A program made the position numbers and the translations under genes. A model generated the notes under the pieces. That model was given only the letters and a program-made list of their open reading frames with translations. It was not told the DNA's origin and searched no databases. 30,442 bases of DNA from RGIG2041 sp045546315 (GTDB lineage Bacteria > Bacillota > Clostridia > UBA1381 > UMGS1253), in NCBI GenBank assembly GCA_045546315.1, contig JAZQCN010000066.1, forward strand, positions 1-30,442, written 5' to 3'. This document shows positions 7,924 through 14,549 of this stretch, piece after piece. Numbering within the stretch: position 1 is the first letter of the stretch; each line of letters starts with the position of its first letter.

Positions 7924-8856
7924 ATGATATTTTTGAAAGAAATCTGTGTTGACATTTCTGCAAAGCAGGAAATCGGCAGCACGATTTACAGCAAGCAAGG
8001 CGACGGCGGGCTGTACTACGTCAAAGCAAAGATCGTGGACGGAAGCAAGGACGAACAAATCACCCTGAAAGCGTCCGAGCATAACGTCTGCATTTCAGCA
8101 AAAAAACCTGACAAAACAGTCGTGCTTGACGATGCAGCGGAACACATCTACATAAACGAAGACGGAACAGTCACGCTGATGCTGACAGATCAAATGCAGG
8201 CGGTCGCCGGTGACGAGCGCGTCGAGATCGTTGTCACGGATAAAGCAAGCGGCGCACAGATCACGACCGCGACCTTTATAAATTGCATCATCAGTCGCGC
8301 CGTTCAGGACGGAGACATCCAAAGCACGGACTATGTGCCACTGCTCGAGCGTCTTATTCAGCAGGCAGCGACCACATACGACGACGTGAAGCAATACGCG
8401 GATGCAGCGTCTGTGTCTGCCGCCGCCGCTGCAAAATCGAAGACCGCCGCAGAAGCTGCAAAAACCGCCGCAGAGACGGCAAAGACAACGGCTGAACAGA
8501 AAGCCGCGGCAGCATCTGACAGCGCGTCAGCGGCAGCCAGCAGCGCCACAGCTGCGGCAAAATCCAGCACAGCAGCAAACGCGTCGCAAACAGAAGCTGC
8601 AAAATCGAAGACCGCCGCAGAAGCCGCAAAAACCGCCGCAGAGACGGCAAAGACAACGGCTGAACAGAAAGCCGCGGCAGCATCTGACAGCGCGTCAGCG
8701 GCAGCCAGCAGCGCCGCAGCTGCGGAGAAATCCAACACGGAAGCAGCCGCAAGCGCGGAACAGGCAAAAAACAGCGCTGCAAAAGTGCAGTTTTTCATAA
8801 ACACCGGCGAGGACGGTCTGCTACATCTTTACTATGAAGAAAGCGAGGAATCATAA
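7924..8856 (+). CDS. BppU-like baseplate upper protein with Ala-rich coiled coil, 310 aa
   Basis: Residues 1-140 match the BppU N-terminal domain pattern of Gram-positive siphophage baseplates: an opening 'IGSTIYSKQGDGG', then 'HIYINEDGTVTLMLTDQMQAVAGDERVEIVVTD' and 'FINCIISRAVQDGDIQSTDYVPLLERLI'. This domain links the tail tip to receptor-binding proteins. Residues about 155-295 are almost only Ala, Ser, Thr, Lys and Glu, forming a long trimeric-type coiled coil made from a duplicated 56-residue unit. The last residues (FFINTGEDGLLHLYYEESEES) look like a docking tail. The ribosome site is AAGGGGGCG. It probably carries the DGR-varied protein encoded next. Confidence 0.75.
   Translation: MIFLKEICVDISAKQEIGSTIYSKQGDGGLYYVKAKIVDGSKDEQITLKASEHNVCISAKKPDKTVVLDDAAEHIYINEDGTVTLMLTDQMQAVAGDERVEIVVTDKASGAQITTATFINCIISRAVQDGDIQSTDYVPLLERLIQQAATTYDDVKQYADAASVSAAAAAKSKTAAEAAKTAAETAKTTAEQKAAAASDSASAAASSATAAAKSSTAANASQTEAAKSKTAAEAAKTAAETAKTTAEQKAAAASDSASAAASSAAAAEKSNTEAAASAEQAKNSAAKVQFFINTGEDGLLHLYYEESEES
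8428..8725 (+). repeat. Near-identical 130-bp direct repeat in the baseplate gene
   Basis: The segments 8428-8557 and 8596-8725 are offset by 168 bp (56 codons) and differ at only two bases in what I compared. They encode AAKSKTAAEAAKTAAETAKT and the following EQKAAAASDSASAAASS. The near-identity suggests recent duplication and possible length variation by recombination. Confidence 0.9.
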
Positions 8857-8858
8857 CA

Positions 8859-10532
8859 ATGGGAACAATTGATCTCGGAGCAATTGCAAGCGAAGCGACG
8901 CTGCAAAGAATCGCAGCTGCGCTTGAAGAAATGGCAAGAAACGGCACTGCATTCCCGTCTGACGAGTATGTCGACGCAACCTTTGCAGCGCTGCTTGACG
9001 ACACAAACACAACGGAAGTTTTCGGGAAATGGTGGGCTTTGAATTCAAAGAGCGCCGCAACGAAATATGCGCGCCTCGAGCGGTTTTTCAATATGTGCGC
9101 CATGAACAACAATCAGCAGCACACTGTGCAATTCTATGCAGCGGAAGCGAGCAGCAATTCACAGGGAACGCCGCTTGACTGGCTGGCGGACAAAGAAGCT
9201 GCGCCGCTTGCGACCGCGAGCAGCATCCCCGCTGCTGGCTGGGACGCAGAAAATCGCATGACATGGTATGTCAGAGCAAATGCACTGTCGCTTGCTGACG
9301 GCACTATGAATGTGCTTTTTGTTGAGGGCGAGAGCGGATTTGACATCACGGGCGAAATCGCGCCTGTTTACACGTTTCAGCTTGCGCCGTGGTTTAGGGA
9401 GACCGTGACCGAGGAATACGAAACCCGCAGCTGGCGCGCGACCCGTGCAGCTGGATATGCGCCCTATGCGTGGGACGTTGCACCCGACGGAACAAAGCGC
9501 GCAATGACATGGCATCCGACGTTTGGCGGCGGCTTGACCGGAGACGGAAAGCTGACAAGTGGAGCGGGACGCCGCGCAGCAACCGTTCAGAGCGCGACCG
9601 GCGGCTTGACGAAAGCGCGCCAGTGGGACGCATACGAGGGGCTGTGGGCTGACTGTGACACAAAGTGGCTGCTTTACGAATGGCAGCACAGACACTGGCA
9701 CAAAGAAAATTCCGGCATCCTCGAGGGCTGCACATCCTACTACTATTCGTATCAGTGCGCAGTGGCAGAAACGGACGCCGAAAGAGTTATTTTGACAACT
9801 GCGCAGGCAGCAAATTTGCTTGTCGGCTCAACCGTCAGCGTCGGTGATACCGAAAGAGCGACGGCAAATGTCCGCGCAAAAATTCTGTCGATTCAGACTG
9901 TGACAATCGACGGCACGGAATACGCAGCTGTGTGGCTTGACAGCGTCGTCACTACAACGACGGCGACCTATGTGTCAACTGTTCCGTGGGACACCGGAGC
10001 AACGGAAGTGCTGCCCGACCACATGGACGGTGCGCCAGTCAGCTTGACGGGAAGCAAAAACCCCATACGCATTGCGGGCGTGGAAACCCTGACCGGATGC
10101 TATGAAATCGGGCTTGACCCTCTTTATCAGGTAACAGCAAACGAAGACGGCACTTTCAATTATGCTGTTTTTGAGTGCAGAGACAGTGAGAAGCTGGCAG
10201 GAAGCATCGGCAGCGGCTATCAGGACACCGGAATCGGCATCAGCAATCTGTCGAGCGGCTGGCACTATGTAAAGGCGTTTGTCGAAACATCCCTCGGCAT
10301 CCTGTTCCCGCGACTTCTTGGCGGAAGCAGCAGCGGTTATTATCGCTCTGCTTTCGACTGCACGGACTCTGCCGGCGTCCGCTGCCCGTGGCGGTTTGGT
10401 GTTCTGATCGCTGGGTCGTATGCGGGTCTCGCGTGCGAGCATGGGTTCACTGCCCCGTCGAATGCGTACTGGGGCGGCGCGCCTCGGCTTGCTGGCTCGG
10501 GTAAAAAGCGGGGTGAATGGGCTGCGTCGTAA
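8859..10532 (+). CDS. DGR target: variable tail fibre / receptor-binding protein, 557 aa
   Basis: The protein lies after the BppU-like gene and ends in the variable region of a DGR. Residues about 496-546 are the variable repeat, in a C-type-lectin/FGE-like context (GGSSSGYYRSAFDCTDSAGVRCPWRFG). Compared with the template, 13 codons differ: 11 template Asn have become D, D, V, I, A, Y, H, F, T, Y, G, plus Tyr to Cys and Thr to Ala; one Asn (in APSN) is kept. The N-terminal half has phage structural features (LDDTNTTEVFGKWWALN) and Trp-rich segments (WLLYEWQHRHWHKENSGI). In known DGR phages such proteins bind host receptors. The start follows GAGGAATCATAACA. The final 11 residues after VR are basic. 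Confidence 0.9.
   Translation: MGTIDLGAIASEATLQRIAAALEEMARNGTAFPSDEYVDATFAALLDDTNTTEVFGKWWALNSKSAATKYARLERFFNMCAMNNNQQHTVQFYAAEASSNSQGTPLDWLADKEAAPLATASSIPAAGWDAENRMTWYVRANALSLADGTMNVLFVEGESGFDITGEIAPVYTFQLAPWFRETVTEEYETRSWRATRAAGYAPYAWDVAPDGTKRAMTWHPTFGGGLTGDGKLTSGAGRRAATVQSATGGLTKARQWDAYEGLWADCDTKWLLYEWQHRHWHKENSGILEGCTSYYYSYQCAVAETDAERVILTTAQAANLLVGSTVSVGDTERATANVRAKILSIQTVTIDGTEYAAVWLDSVVTTTTATYVSTVPWDTGATEVLPDHMDGAPVSLTGSKNPIRIAGVETLTGCYEIGLDPLYQVTANEDGTFNYAVFECRDSEKLAGSIGSGYQDTGIGISNLSSGWHYVKAFVETSLGILFPRLLGGSSSGYYRSAFDCTDSAGVRCPWRFGVLIAGSYAGLACEHGFTAPSNAYWGGAPRLAGSGKKRGEWAAS
10344..10494 (+). repeat. DGR variable repeat (VR)
   Basis: This 151-bp stretch aligns without gaps to 10587-10737 (offset 243). 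Of 151 positions, 17 differ, and every one is an adenine in the template: eight became G, six T and three C. The template holds 28 adenines in this span, so 17 of 28 are changed while all C, G and T are kept. The unchanged GC-rich end (GGCGCGCCTCGGCTT) is the likely initiation-of-mutagenic-homing end. Confidence 0.97.
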
Positions 10533-10559
10533 GGCGCAGCACAGAGGGGTAAGACCCCT
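10521..10559 (+). other. Tandem hairpins downstream of VR (likely DGR homing element)
   Basis: Two stems lie just after VR. GCTGCG (10521-10526) pairs with CGCAGC (10535-10540) around the fibre stop codon. AGGGGT (10545-10550) pairs with ACCCCT (10554-10559) around AAG. Some DGRs, such as the Bordetella phage one, need a hairpin or cruciform at this place for efficient retrohoming. Confidence 0.75.
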
Positions 10560-10586
10560 ATAATAAATCTGGGTAACATGGCGCGG

Positions 10587-10737
10587 CGCTCTGCTTTCAA
10601 CTGCACGAACTCTGCCGGCGTCCGCTGCCCGTGGCGGTTTGGTAATCTGAACAATGGGTCGAATGCGGGTCTCGCGTACGAGAATGGGAACAATGCCCCG
10701 TCGAATGCGAACTGGAACGGCGCGCCTCGGCTTACTG
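10587..10737 (+). ncRNA. DGR template repeat (TR) and start of template RNA
   Basis: This is the unmutated copy from which cDNA is made. Its variable codons are nearly all AAC or AAT, which is typical of DGR templates because adenine mutagenesis then reaches many amino acids. It lies between VR and the reverse transcriptase gene on the same strand. An open frame of 74 codons runs through it (10578-10802) but is best seen as a by-product of similarity to VR. The RNA probably extends into the hairpin-rich spacer to about 10924; its ends are not visible. Confidence 0.95.
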
Positions 10738-10924
10738 ATAAACAAGGCGGGAATTTCCGCCGTGTGCGCCATGTTATCCGTGCAAAAGCTAAAATCATGT
10801 GAAACCGACACCGCGCAAGCGGGCGTGCTGTTTTAGACTGCGCGCGGGGCTGGTAGTAATATTCCGGCGGTCTGCTTTAAGACAAGCCGGTCAACCGAAA
10901 GCCCTTGTACATCAGTAAGAAGTT
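10738..10924 (+). other. Hairpin-rich spacer between TR and reverse transcriptase
   Basis: No gene is seen here, but three stems are: GGCGG (10746-10750) with CCGCC (10757-10761); CCGC (10811-10814) with GCGG (10819-10822) around a GCAA tetraloop; and CCGGC plus GTCT (10864-10873) with AGAC plus GCCGG (10880-10890). In the Bordetella phage DGR, RNA downstream of TR is needed to prime reverse transcription, so this spacer is a candidate for that part of the template RNA. Confidence 0.65.
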
Positions 10925-12094
10925 ATGAAGCAAAGATATAATGAATTGACGCACGATCTTTGCGTCAGAGCGGTTTTAACTTGCTTTGACGGAAAGTGGC
11001 TGCGCAATGATGTGATGCACGTCGTGAATAAATACGGCGGCGTCACGCGAAAAGAGCTTGAAGAACAGCAGCAAAGCGGCTCTATGTGGGCGAAGCTGGA
11101 AGCGGCAGAAAGCATTGCGTTTGAGCTTGAACAGCGCCTGTCTGATCTTATGGACGGCGACCCTGATGCGCTGGATTTAGACCCTGTATTGTTTTCAAAC
11201 AGGCGGGACGGAATCAGCGGGAAGATGCGCAAAATTGCATACGAGTGCGTCATGCACCAGCTGTTCAATCACTTGGTTATTCTGGGAATGACACCGCTGC
11301 TGAACGCAAAGCTGCTGCCCCAGCAATTTGCGAGCATCCCAAAGAAAGGACAAACGGGACTTGCAAAGAAAGTCAGCAAAAGTCTGAATGATCGAAAGCG
11401 CGACATCAGACATGCGTGAAAAACAGACATCAAAAGCGCGTATGCGAGCTTGCAATATAGCGCCGTCATACGTCTGGTGGAAAAAGAAATACCGCGCGCT
11501 CGGTGGATTATTGCGCTTTTGAAAGCACTTGCAAGGATGTCGCCAGACGGCTGCCTGATTATTGGCGGCTATCTGGACGCATGGCTGTTTAATTTTGCAA
11601 TGAGCTATGCGCTGCGGCACGTGAACGCGCAGCGAAAGACACGCCGCGGCAAAAGCGTCCCGCTGATAAAGCTCGCCGTGTCATTCATGGATGATTTCGG
11701 AATATGCGGCAGCCGCGAAGCTGACGTAAATGTCGCAATCAAGAAAATAGCGCGTTATGTCGCTGACAATTTCGGTCTGACATTGAAGATCGGAAAAGCA
11801 ACAAGATTTTTGACGCCAGAAGCGGAGCGACGCCGGCGACGTCTGAACAGCCCAGCTGCACGCGGCAGCCCTGCGCTGGATATGGGCGGATATATGATGC
11901 ACCGGCGTTATATCACGATCAGAAAGTCAATTTTTAAGCGTCTGCGCCGTCAATATCTCCGCGCATGGTGCAACATGGAGCAAGGCGGCACAATGCCGCT
12001 GACACGAGCATACAAAGTCTGTCATATTACGGATATTTCAAGCATTCAGATTCGCGAAAAATCAAAGAAAAACTGCACGTTGAAAAAGTATTAG
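10925..12094 (+). CDS. DGR reverse transcriptase, interrupted by an in-frame TGA at codon 165
   Basis: The frame opens at ATG 10925, meets TGA at 11417-11419 and continues in the same frame to TAG at 12092-12094, about 389 codons in all. Before the TGA are RT motifs 0-2: NRRDGISGKMRKIAYECVMHQLFNH and QFASIPKKGQTGLAKKV. After it are KTDIKSAY (motif A, catalytic Asp168), CLIIGGYLDAWLFNF (motif 4 region) and SFMDDFG (motif C, Asp256/Asp257). Neither half alone would be an active enzyme. The upstream ribosome site is weak. The VR/TR pattern shows this DGR has worked, so either the TGA is a recent mutation, for example from TGG (Trp), or it is read through; UGA followed by A is a leaky context. 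Neighbouring genes use TGA as a normal stop. Confidence 0.9.
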
Positions 12095-12154
12095 CGTGTG
12101 CAAAGGCGGTCGTCGCCTACCATGCGCGACAAAAAAGAAAGGAGCAATCAGCAC

Positions 12155-12502
12155 ATGAGCAGACAAACAGAAATGCACAGCAGACCTGACGAAATCACCA
12201 TTGAAAGCCTGCCTGACGGCGGCGCATGGGTAACGCTGCGCAAGAACATTCAGGAGACAGAAAAAACCGCCGGAGAGGGAGAGCCGGCGCAGACCGTATT
12301 CACAGCTGACGAGGTAGCATTCAGATTCCCTGCGGGGCAGGAATGCAGCGCAGACGGCATCAAGGAAGATTTTGACGCATGGTGGATTTACGGCGAAAGC
12401 TGGGCTGCATCCAAAAATGCGCCCACAGTCGAGGAACGCTTGGCAGCCCTCGAGACAATTGCCGCCGTCATGGTAAACAAGGGGGTGCTTGACAATGTAT
12501 GA
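12155..12502 (+). CDS. Phage protein of unknown function, 115 aa
   Basis: I chose ATG 12155 because it follows GAAAGGAGCAATCAGCAC; the frame is open upstream to 12098 but without a ribosome site. The protein has a strand-rich first half (EITIESLPDGGAWVTLRKNI; VFTADEVAFRFPAG) and a helical end (PTVEERLAALETIAAVMV). A short protein ending in a helix of the 'EERLeALE' kind is common after the tail fibre genes of Bacillota phages. It lies just after the DGR and before the XkdX-like small gene. The function is not known. It is not similar to Avd helical-bundle proteins as far as I can see. Confidence 0.65.
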   Translation: MSRQTEMHSRPDEITIESLPDGGAWVTLRKNIQETEKTAGEGEPAQTVFTADEVAFRFPAGQECSADGIKEDFDAWWIYGESWAASKNAPTVEERLAALETIAAVMVNKGVLDNV

Positions 12503-12635
12503 AGTCATTAAAATTCTCTTTGCACAAAAGAAGCTGACCGCAGCGGAAGTGTGGGAACGCGCAGACGCCGGAACGATCACCGCAGAACAGGCAGCAAGCA
12601 TCTGCGGCGCAAAGCCAAAGGAGAACACGACATGA
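12495..12635 (+). CDS. Small XkdX-like phage protein, 46 aa
   Basis: The sequence starts MYEVIKILFAQKKLTAAEVW, continues ERADAGTITAEQAASICG and ends in a TGA that overlaps the next ATG. The pattern 'hxxhhxxxxhTxxxhxxhVxxGxITxeqhxxIh' is that of XkdX-type short proteins found after tail fibre genes. It overlaps the upstream gene by eight bases in another frame. The function of this family is unknown. Confidence 0.65.
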   Translation: MYEVIKILFAQKKLTAAEVWERADAGTITAEQAASICGAKPKENTT

Positions 12636-12937
12636 CGCCTACTGTTATTATCTCCCTTTGTTCCCTTGCTGTTGCAGCTTGCGGTGTGTTGATTTCTTTT
12701 CGTGTTTTCAAGGGCAATCAGAAAAAGGACACCGAGGAAACGGGAGAATCGCGCGGGGTCATGGCATCTGATCTGGGCTACATAAAAGCCGGTATTGATG
12801 ATCTGAAACAGGAACACCGCGAAGACAGAGCGCGCATTGACCGTCTGGGCGAGCGCGTCACCCGTTGCGAGGAATCCTGCAAGCAGGCGCATCACCGCAT
12901 AAACGAAGTACACGAAGAATTGCAGGGGCTGAAATAA
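12632..12937 (+). CDS. Membrane-anchored coiled-coil phage protein, 101 aa
   Basis: The start at ATG 12632 follows CCAAAGGAGAACACG; the frame extends upstream but this site fixes the start. Residues 4-24 (TVIISLCSLAVAACGVLISF) are one hydrophobic segment, followed by a long charged coiled coil (YIKAGIDDLKQEHREDRARIDRLGERVTRCEESCKQAHHRINEVHEEL). The layout is the reverse of XhlA-type proteins, which have the membrane segment at the end. Its place next to the holin suggests a role in lysis or at the membrane. TAA overlaps the next ATG. Confidence 0.65.
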   Translation: MTPTVIISLCSLAVAACGVLISFRVFKGNQKKDTEETGESRGVMASDLGYIKAGIDDLKQEHREDRARIDRLGERVTRCEESCKQAHHRINEVHEELQGLK

Positions 12938-13203
12938 TGGGAACGAGAACAAGAGCGCCCCGCGCAACAAAAGAAAAGCAATCACCGGCGGCAGCGGTCG
13001 CCGTCGGTGACATTGTAAAAATCAAAAAAGGCACTGTGTATGGAGCTGCAACGCCAGCTGTCAGACACAAGATCGTGCCGGACTATTTGCTCGGCTATAC
13101 ATATACGGTCGAAGCAATCAAGACCGCAAACGGCGTTACAATTGCGCGCCTGTCGAAAATATGCGCTGATTTCCCGACAGACCGCCTTGTAAAAATAAAA
13201 TAA
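12937..13203 (+). CDS. Stand-alone SH3-like domain protein, 88 aa (possible cell-wall-binding domain)
   Basis: After a basic, flexible N-terminus (residues 1-22), the sequence VAVGDIVKIKKGTVYGAATP, then 'LLGYTYTVEAIKTANGVTIARLSKICADFPTDRLVKIK', resembles the small SH3-type barrels found at the end of phage endolysins ('GDxVxVkkGAxxY...YtVxxvxgdxvlLg'). No hydrolase domain is attached and none is found nearby. The start overlaps the previous stop (TAATG). It could be a separate wall-binding subunit, a regulator of lysis, or a leftover of an endolysin. The assignment is tentative. Confidence 0.5.
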   Translation: MGTRTRAPRATKEKQSPAAAVAVGDIVKIKKGTVYGAATPAVRHKIVPDYLLGYTYTVEAIKTANGVTIARLSKICADFPTDRLVKIK

Positions 13204-13220
13204 ACAGAGAGGTAAAAACA

Positions 13221-13592
13221 ATGTTGAATTACACGACAATCCCCGTCATTGTGGTGATCTGCTATATTATCATCACAGCAATTAAGGCAACCAAAATTGA
13301 CAGCCGCTGGTATCCGCTCATTTCCTGTGTGGTCGGCGCGATGCTCGCTGCTGCAATGTTCTTTGTGATGCCTGAATTTATTTGCGCGACGTCCCTTGTG
13401 GTCGCTATGATTTCCGGTGCTGTCAGCGGACTTGCTGCAACCGGCACAGATCAGGTTTTCAAGCAGCTCATGAAAGCAGCAGAAAACGGCACAATTACCG
13501 AGGTCAATATCCAGAATGCAGCTGCCCCCGTACATAATGAAGCAACAAACGTCGGAAAGACAAACGACACGGGCGGCAACCCCGAGGGCTAA
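13221..13592 (+). CDS. Holin-like protein, 123 aa
   Basis: Predicted to make the membrane lesion that ends infection. There are three hydrophobic segments at about residues 5-23, 33-53 and 57-77. The motif FICATSLVVAMISGAVSGLAATGTDQVFKQL closely follows a class of small Bacillota phage holins that end their membrane part with 'G.vSGLAATGxnqxxkql'. The hydrophilic C-terminus is longer than usual and rich in Asn. The ribosome site is AGAGAGGTAAAAACA. The gene sits at the end of the late operon before a strong terminator, which fits a lysis gene. Confidence 0.75.
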   Translation: MLNYTTIPVIVVICYIIITAIKATKIDSRWYPLISCVVGAMLAAAMFFVMPEFICATSLVVAMISGAVSGLAATGTDQVFKQLMKAAENGTITEVNIQNAAAPVHNEATNVGKTNDTGGNPEG

Positions 13593-13650
13593 CACCGAAA
13601 ACAAGATCAAATAAAAGCGCCGCCAGCGCCGGCGCGCAATCAAAAAAGAA

Positions 13651-13681
13651 AACCGCGGGATTTTTTGTCCCGCGGTTTTTT
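13651..13681. terminator. Strong bidirectional terminator at end of late operon
   Basis: AACCGCGGGA (13651-13660) pairs perfectly with TCCCGCGGTT (13668-13677), followed by a T-run. On the other side lies an A-run (13642-13652), so it can also end the reverse-strand gene that stops at 13683. Confidence 0.9.
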
Positions 13682-13682
13682 G

Positions 13683-14111
13683 TCATGCTTTGTTTGTGTA
13701 TGCCGAAATGTCCGCATTTTTACACCGGCTGCAAGCTGTCAGCCCCATTTTCTTTGCCTGCGTGAGCGGCACGCGCTTCATATTGCTGCATCCGCTGCAC
13801 TCTGGCAGCGTGTGGTAACACTTGCCGCTGCCTGCGACAAATACGTGATATGTGCTTGAATCCGGAGAGGGAGAAGCGGCGGCGCTGCTGCTCTTTTTCT
13901 TTTTTGATTTGAAAATCAAAGAAAAAGGAAGCCAGCAAAGCCACAAAACGCCATACATCACCCATGCACACGCAAGCAGCGACCAGTACATGAGATAAAA
14001 AAGCCCTACAAAGAGAAGCACGAACACAGCCGACCAGCCGTGCAAACGCTTACCGACACCGAGCCGGAAACCACCGGCTTTTTTCAATTTGGTTGAAAAA
14101 GATACAAACAT
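13683..14111 (-). CDS. Membrane protein with Cys-rich C-terminal domain, 142 aa (candidate lysogenic conversion gene)
   Basis: This is the only reverse-strand gene of the visible prophage. I chose the start at 14111 (MFVSFSTKLKKAGGF), which follows AGCAGGGGGTCTGT; an upstream in-frame ATG at 14153 lacks a ribosome site. Residues about 23-60 contain two membrane segments rich in Trp, Tyr and Leu. After a Lys/Ser linker, the C-terminus reads KCYHTLPECSGC...VPLTQAKKMGLTACSRC, a metal-binding-like motif ('kYHxxxC...ixLxeAxxxGxxpCxxC') also seen at the ends of some ComEC-like and Ada-like proteins. The opposite orientation and place beside the repressor suggest expression during lysogeny. Function unknown. 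Confidence 0.75.
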   Translation of the reverse strand: MFVSFSTKLKKAGGFRLGVGKRLHGWSAVFVLLFVGLFYLMYWSLLACAWVMYGVLWLCWLPFSLIFKSKKKKSSSAAASPSPDSSTYHVFVAGSGKCYHTLPECSGCSNMKRVPLTQAKKMGLTACSRCKNADISAYTNKA

Positions 14112-14268
14112 ACAGACCCCCTGCTGCGAAAATATATTGATAAAAATGCACAAAAATTGTAAATATATATTGTTTGCGCATCTTTAACACAATTATAAGG
14201 CAAAAATGTGGTAAAGTCAAGAATAATTCTGATTATTTACACAAATTTTTAATTTAAGCGAGGAAATA
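14112..14268. promoter_or_regulatory. AT-rich divergent promoter region
   Basis: This 157-bp gap separates the reverse-strand membrane gene from the forward repressor. On the reverse strand TTGTGT and TATATA are 17 bp apart; on the forward strand TTGTTT and TATAAG are 18 bp apart. These are plausible but imperfect promoters, so the gap probably holds divergent start sites. Confidence 0.45.
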
Positions 14269-14511
14269 ATGAAAATTTACGACTACAACGGAAAGAAAAA
14301 CTGCTGCGGCGACCGAGTGAGAGAAGCCAGACAAAAACTGCGCCTGTCGCAGTCCGATTTAGCCGCTCGCTTGCAAATTGCAGGCGTCATTATTGAGCGG
14401 GACAGCATCAGCCGCATTGAGATTGGCACGCGCTTTGTGGCAGATTATGAAGTCGCAGCACTGGCGCGAGCGCTAAAAGTCAGCGTCGAATGGCTGCTCG
14501 AAATAGAATAA
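14269..14511 (+). CDS. XRE-family (Cro/CI) repressor, 80 aa
   Basis: The protein is a single helix-turn-helix DNA-binding domain: VREARQKLRLSQSDLAARLQ forms the first helices, 'IERDSISRIEIGTRFV' the recognition part and 'YEVAALARALKVSVEWLLE' the closing helices. It has no dimerisation or cleavage domain. The ribosome site is AGCGAGGAAATA. It lies directly upstream of a consensus promoter with a palindrome in its spacer, suggesting that it controls the downstream small genes and perhaps the transposase. Whether it is the maintenance repressor or a Cro-like protein cannot be decided. Confidence 0.85.
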   Translation: MKIYDYNGKKNCCGDRVREARQKLRLSQSDLAARLQIAGVIIERDSISRIEIGTRFVADYEVAALARALKVSVEWLLEIE

Positions 14512-14549
14512 TTTTTTTGAAAAAAATTAAATTATTTTTGCAAAACCCC

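Noticed and set aside
8428..8725. Repeat array resembling a CRISPR or satellite
   Set aside because: The units are long, in frame and code for an Ala-rich coiled coil; there are no spacers.
10559..10564. TATAAT as a promoter for the template RNA
   Set aside because: No -35 box lies 16-18 bp upstream and the hexamer overlaps the hairpin. The match may be by chance.
10578..10802. Open frame of 74 codons running through TR
   Set aside because: It reads like the end of the fibre protein only because TR is the template of VR. It has no ribosome site and no independent domain, so it is treated as template RNA.
11417..11419. Phage-wide use of TGA as a tryptophan codon
   Set aside because: Several well-supported phage genes end at TGA with tightly overlapping starts (for example at 466, 1151, 1502, 2461 and 5357), so TGA acts as a stop in this phage. 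Only the RT gene has an internal TGA.
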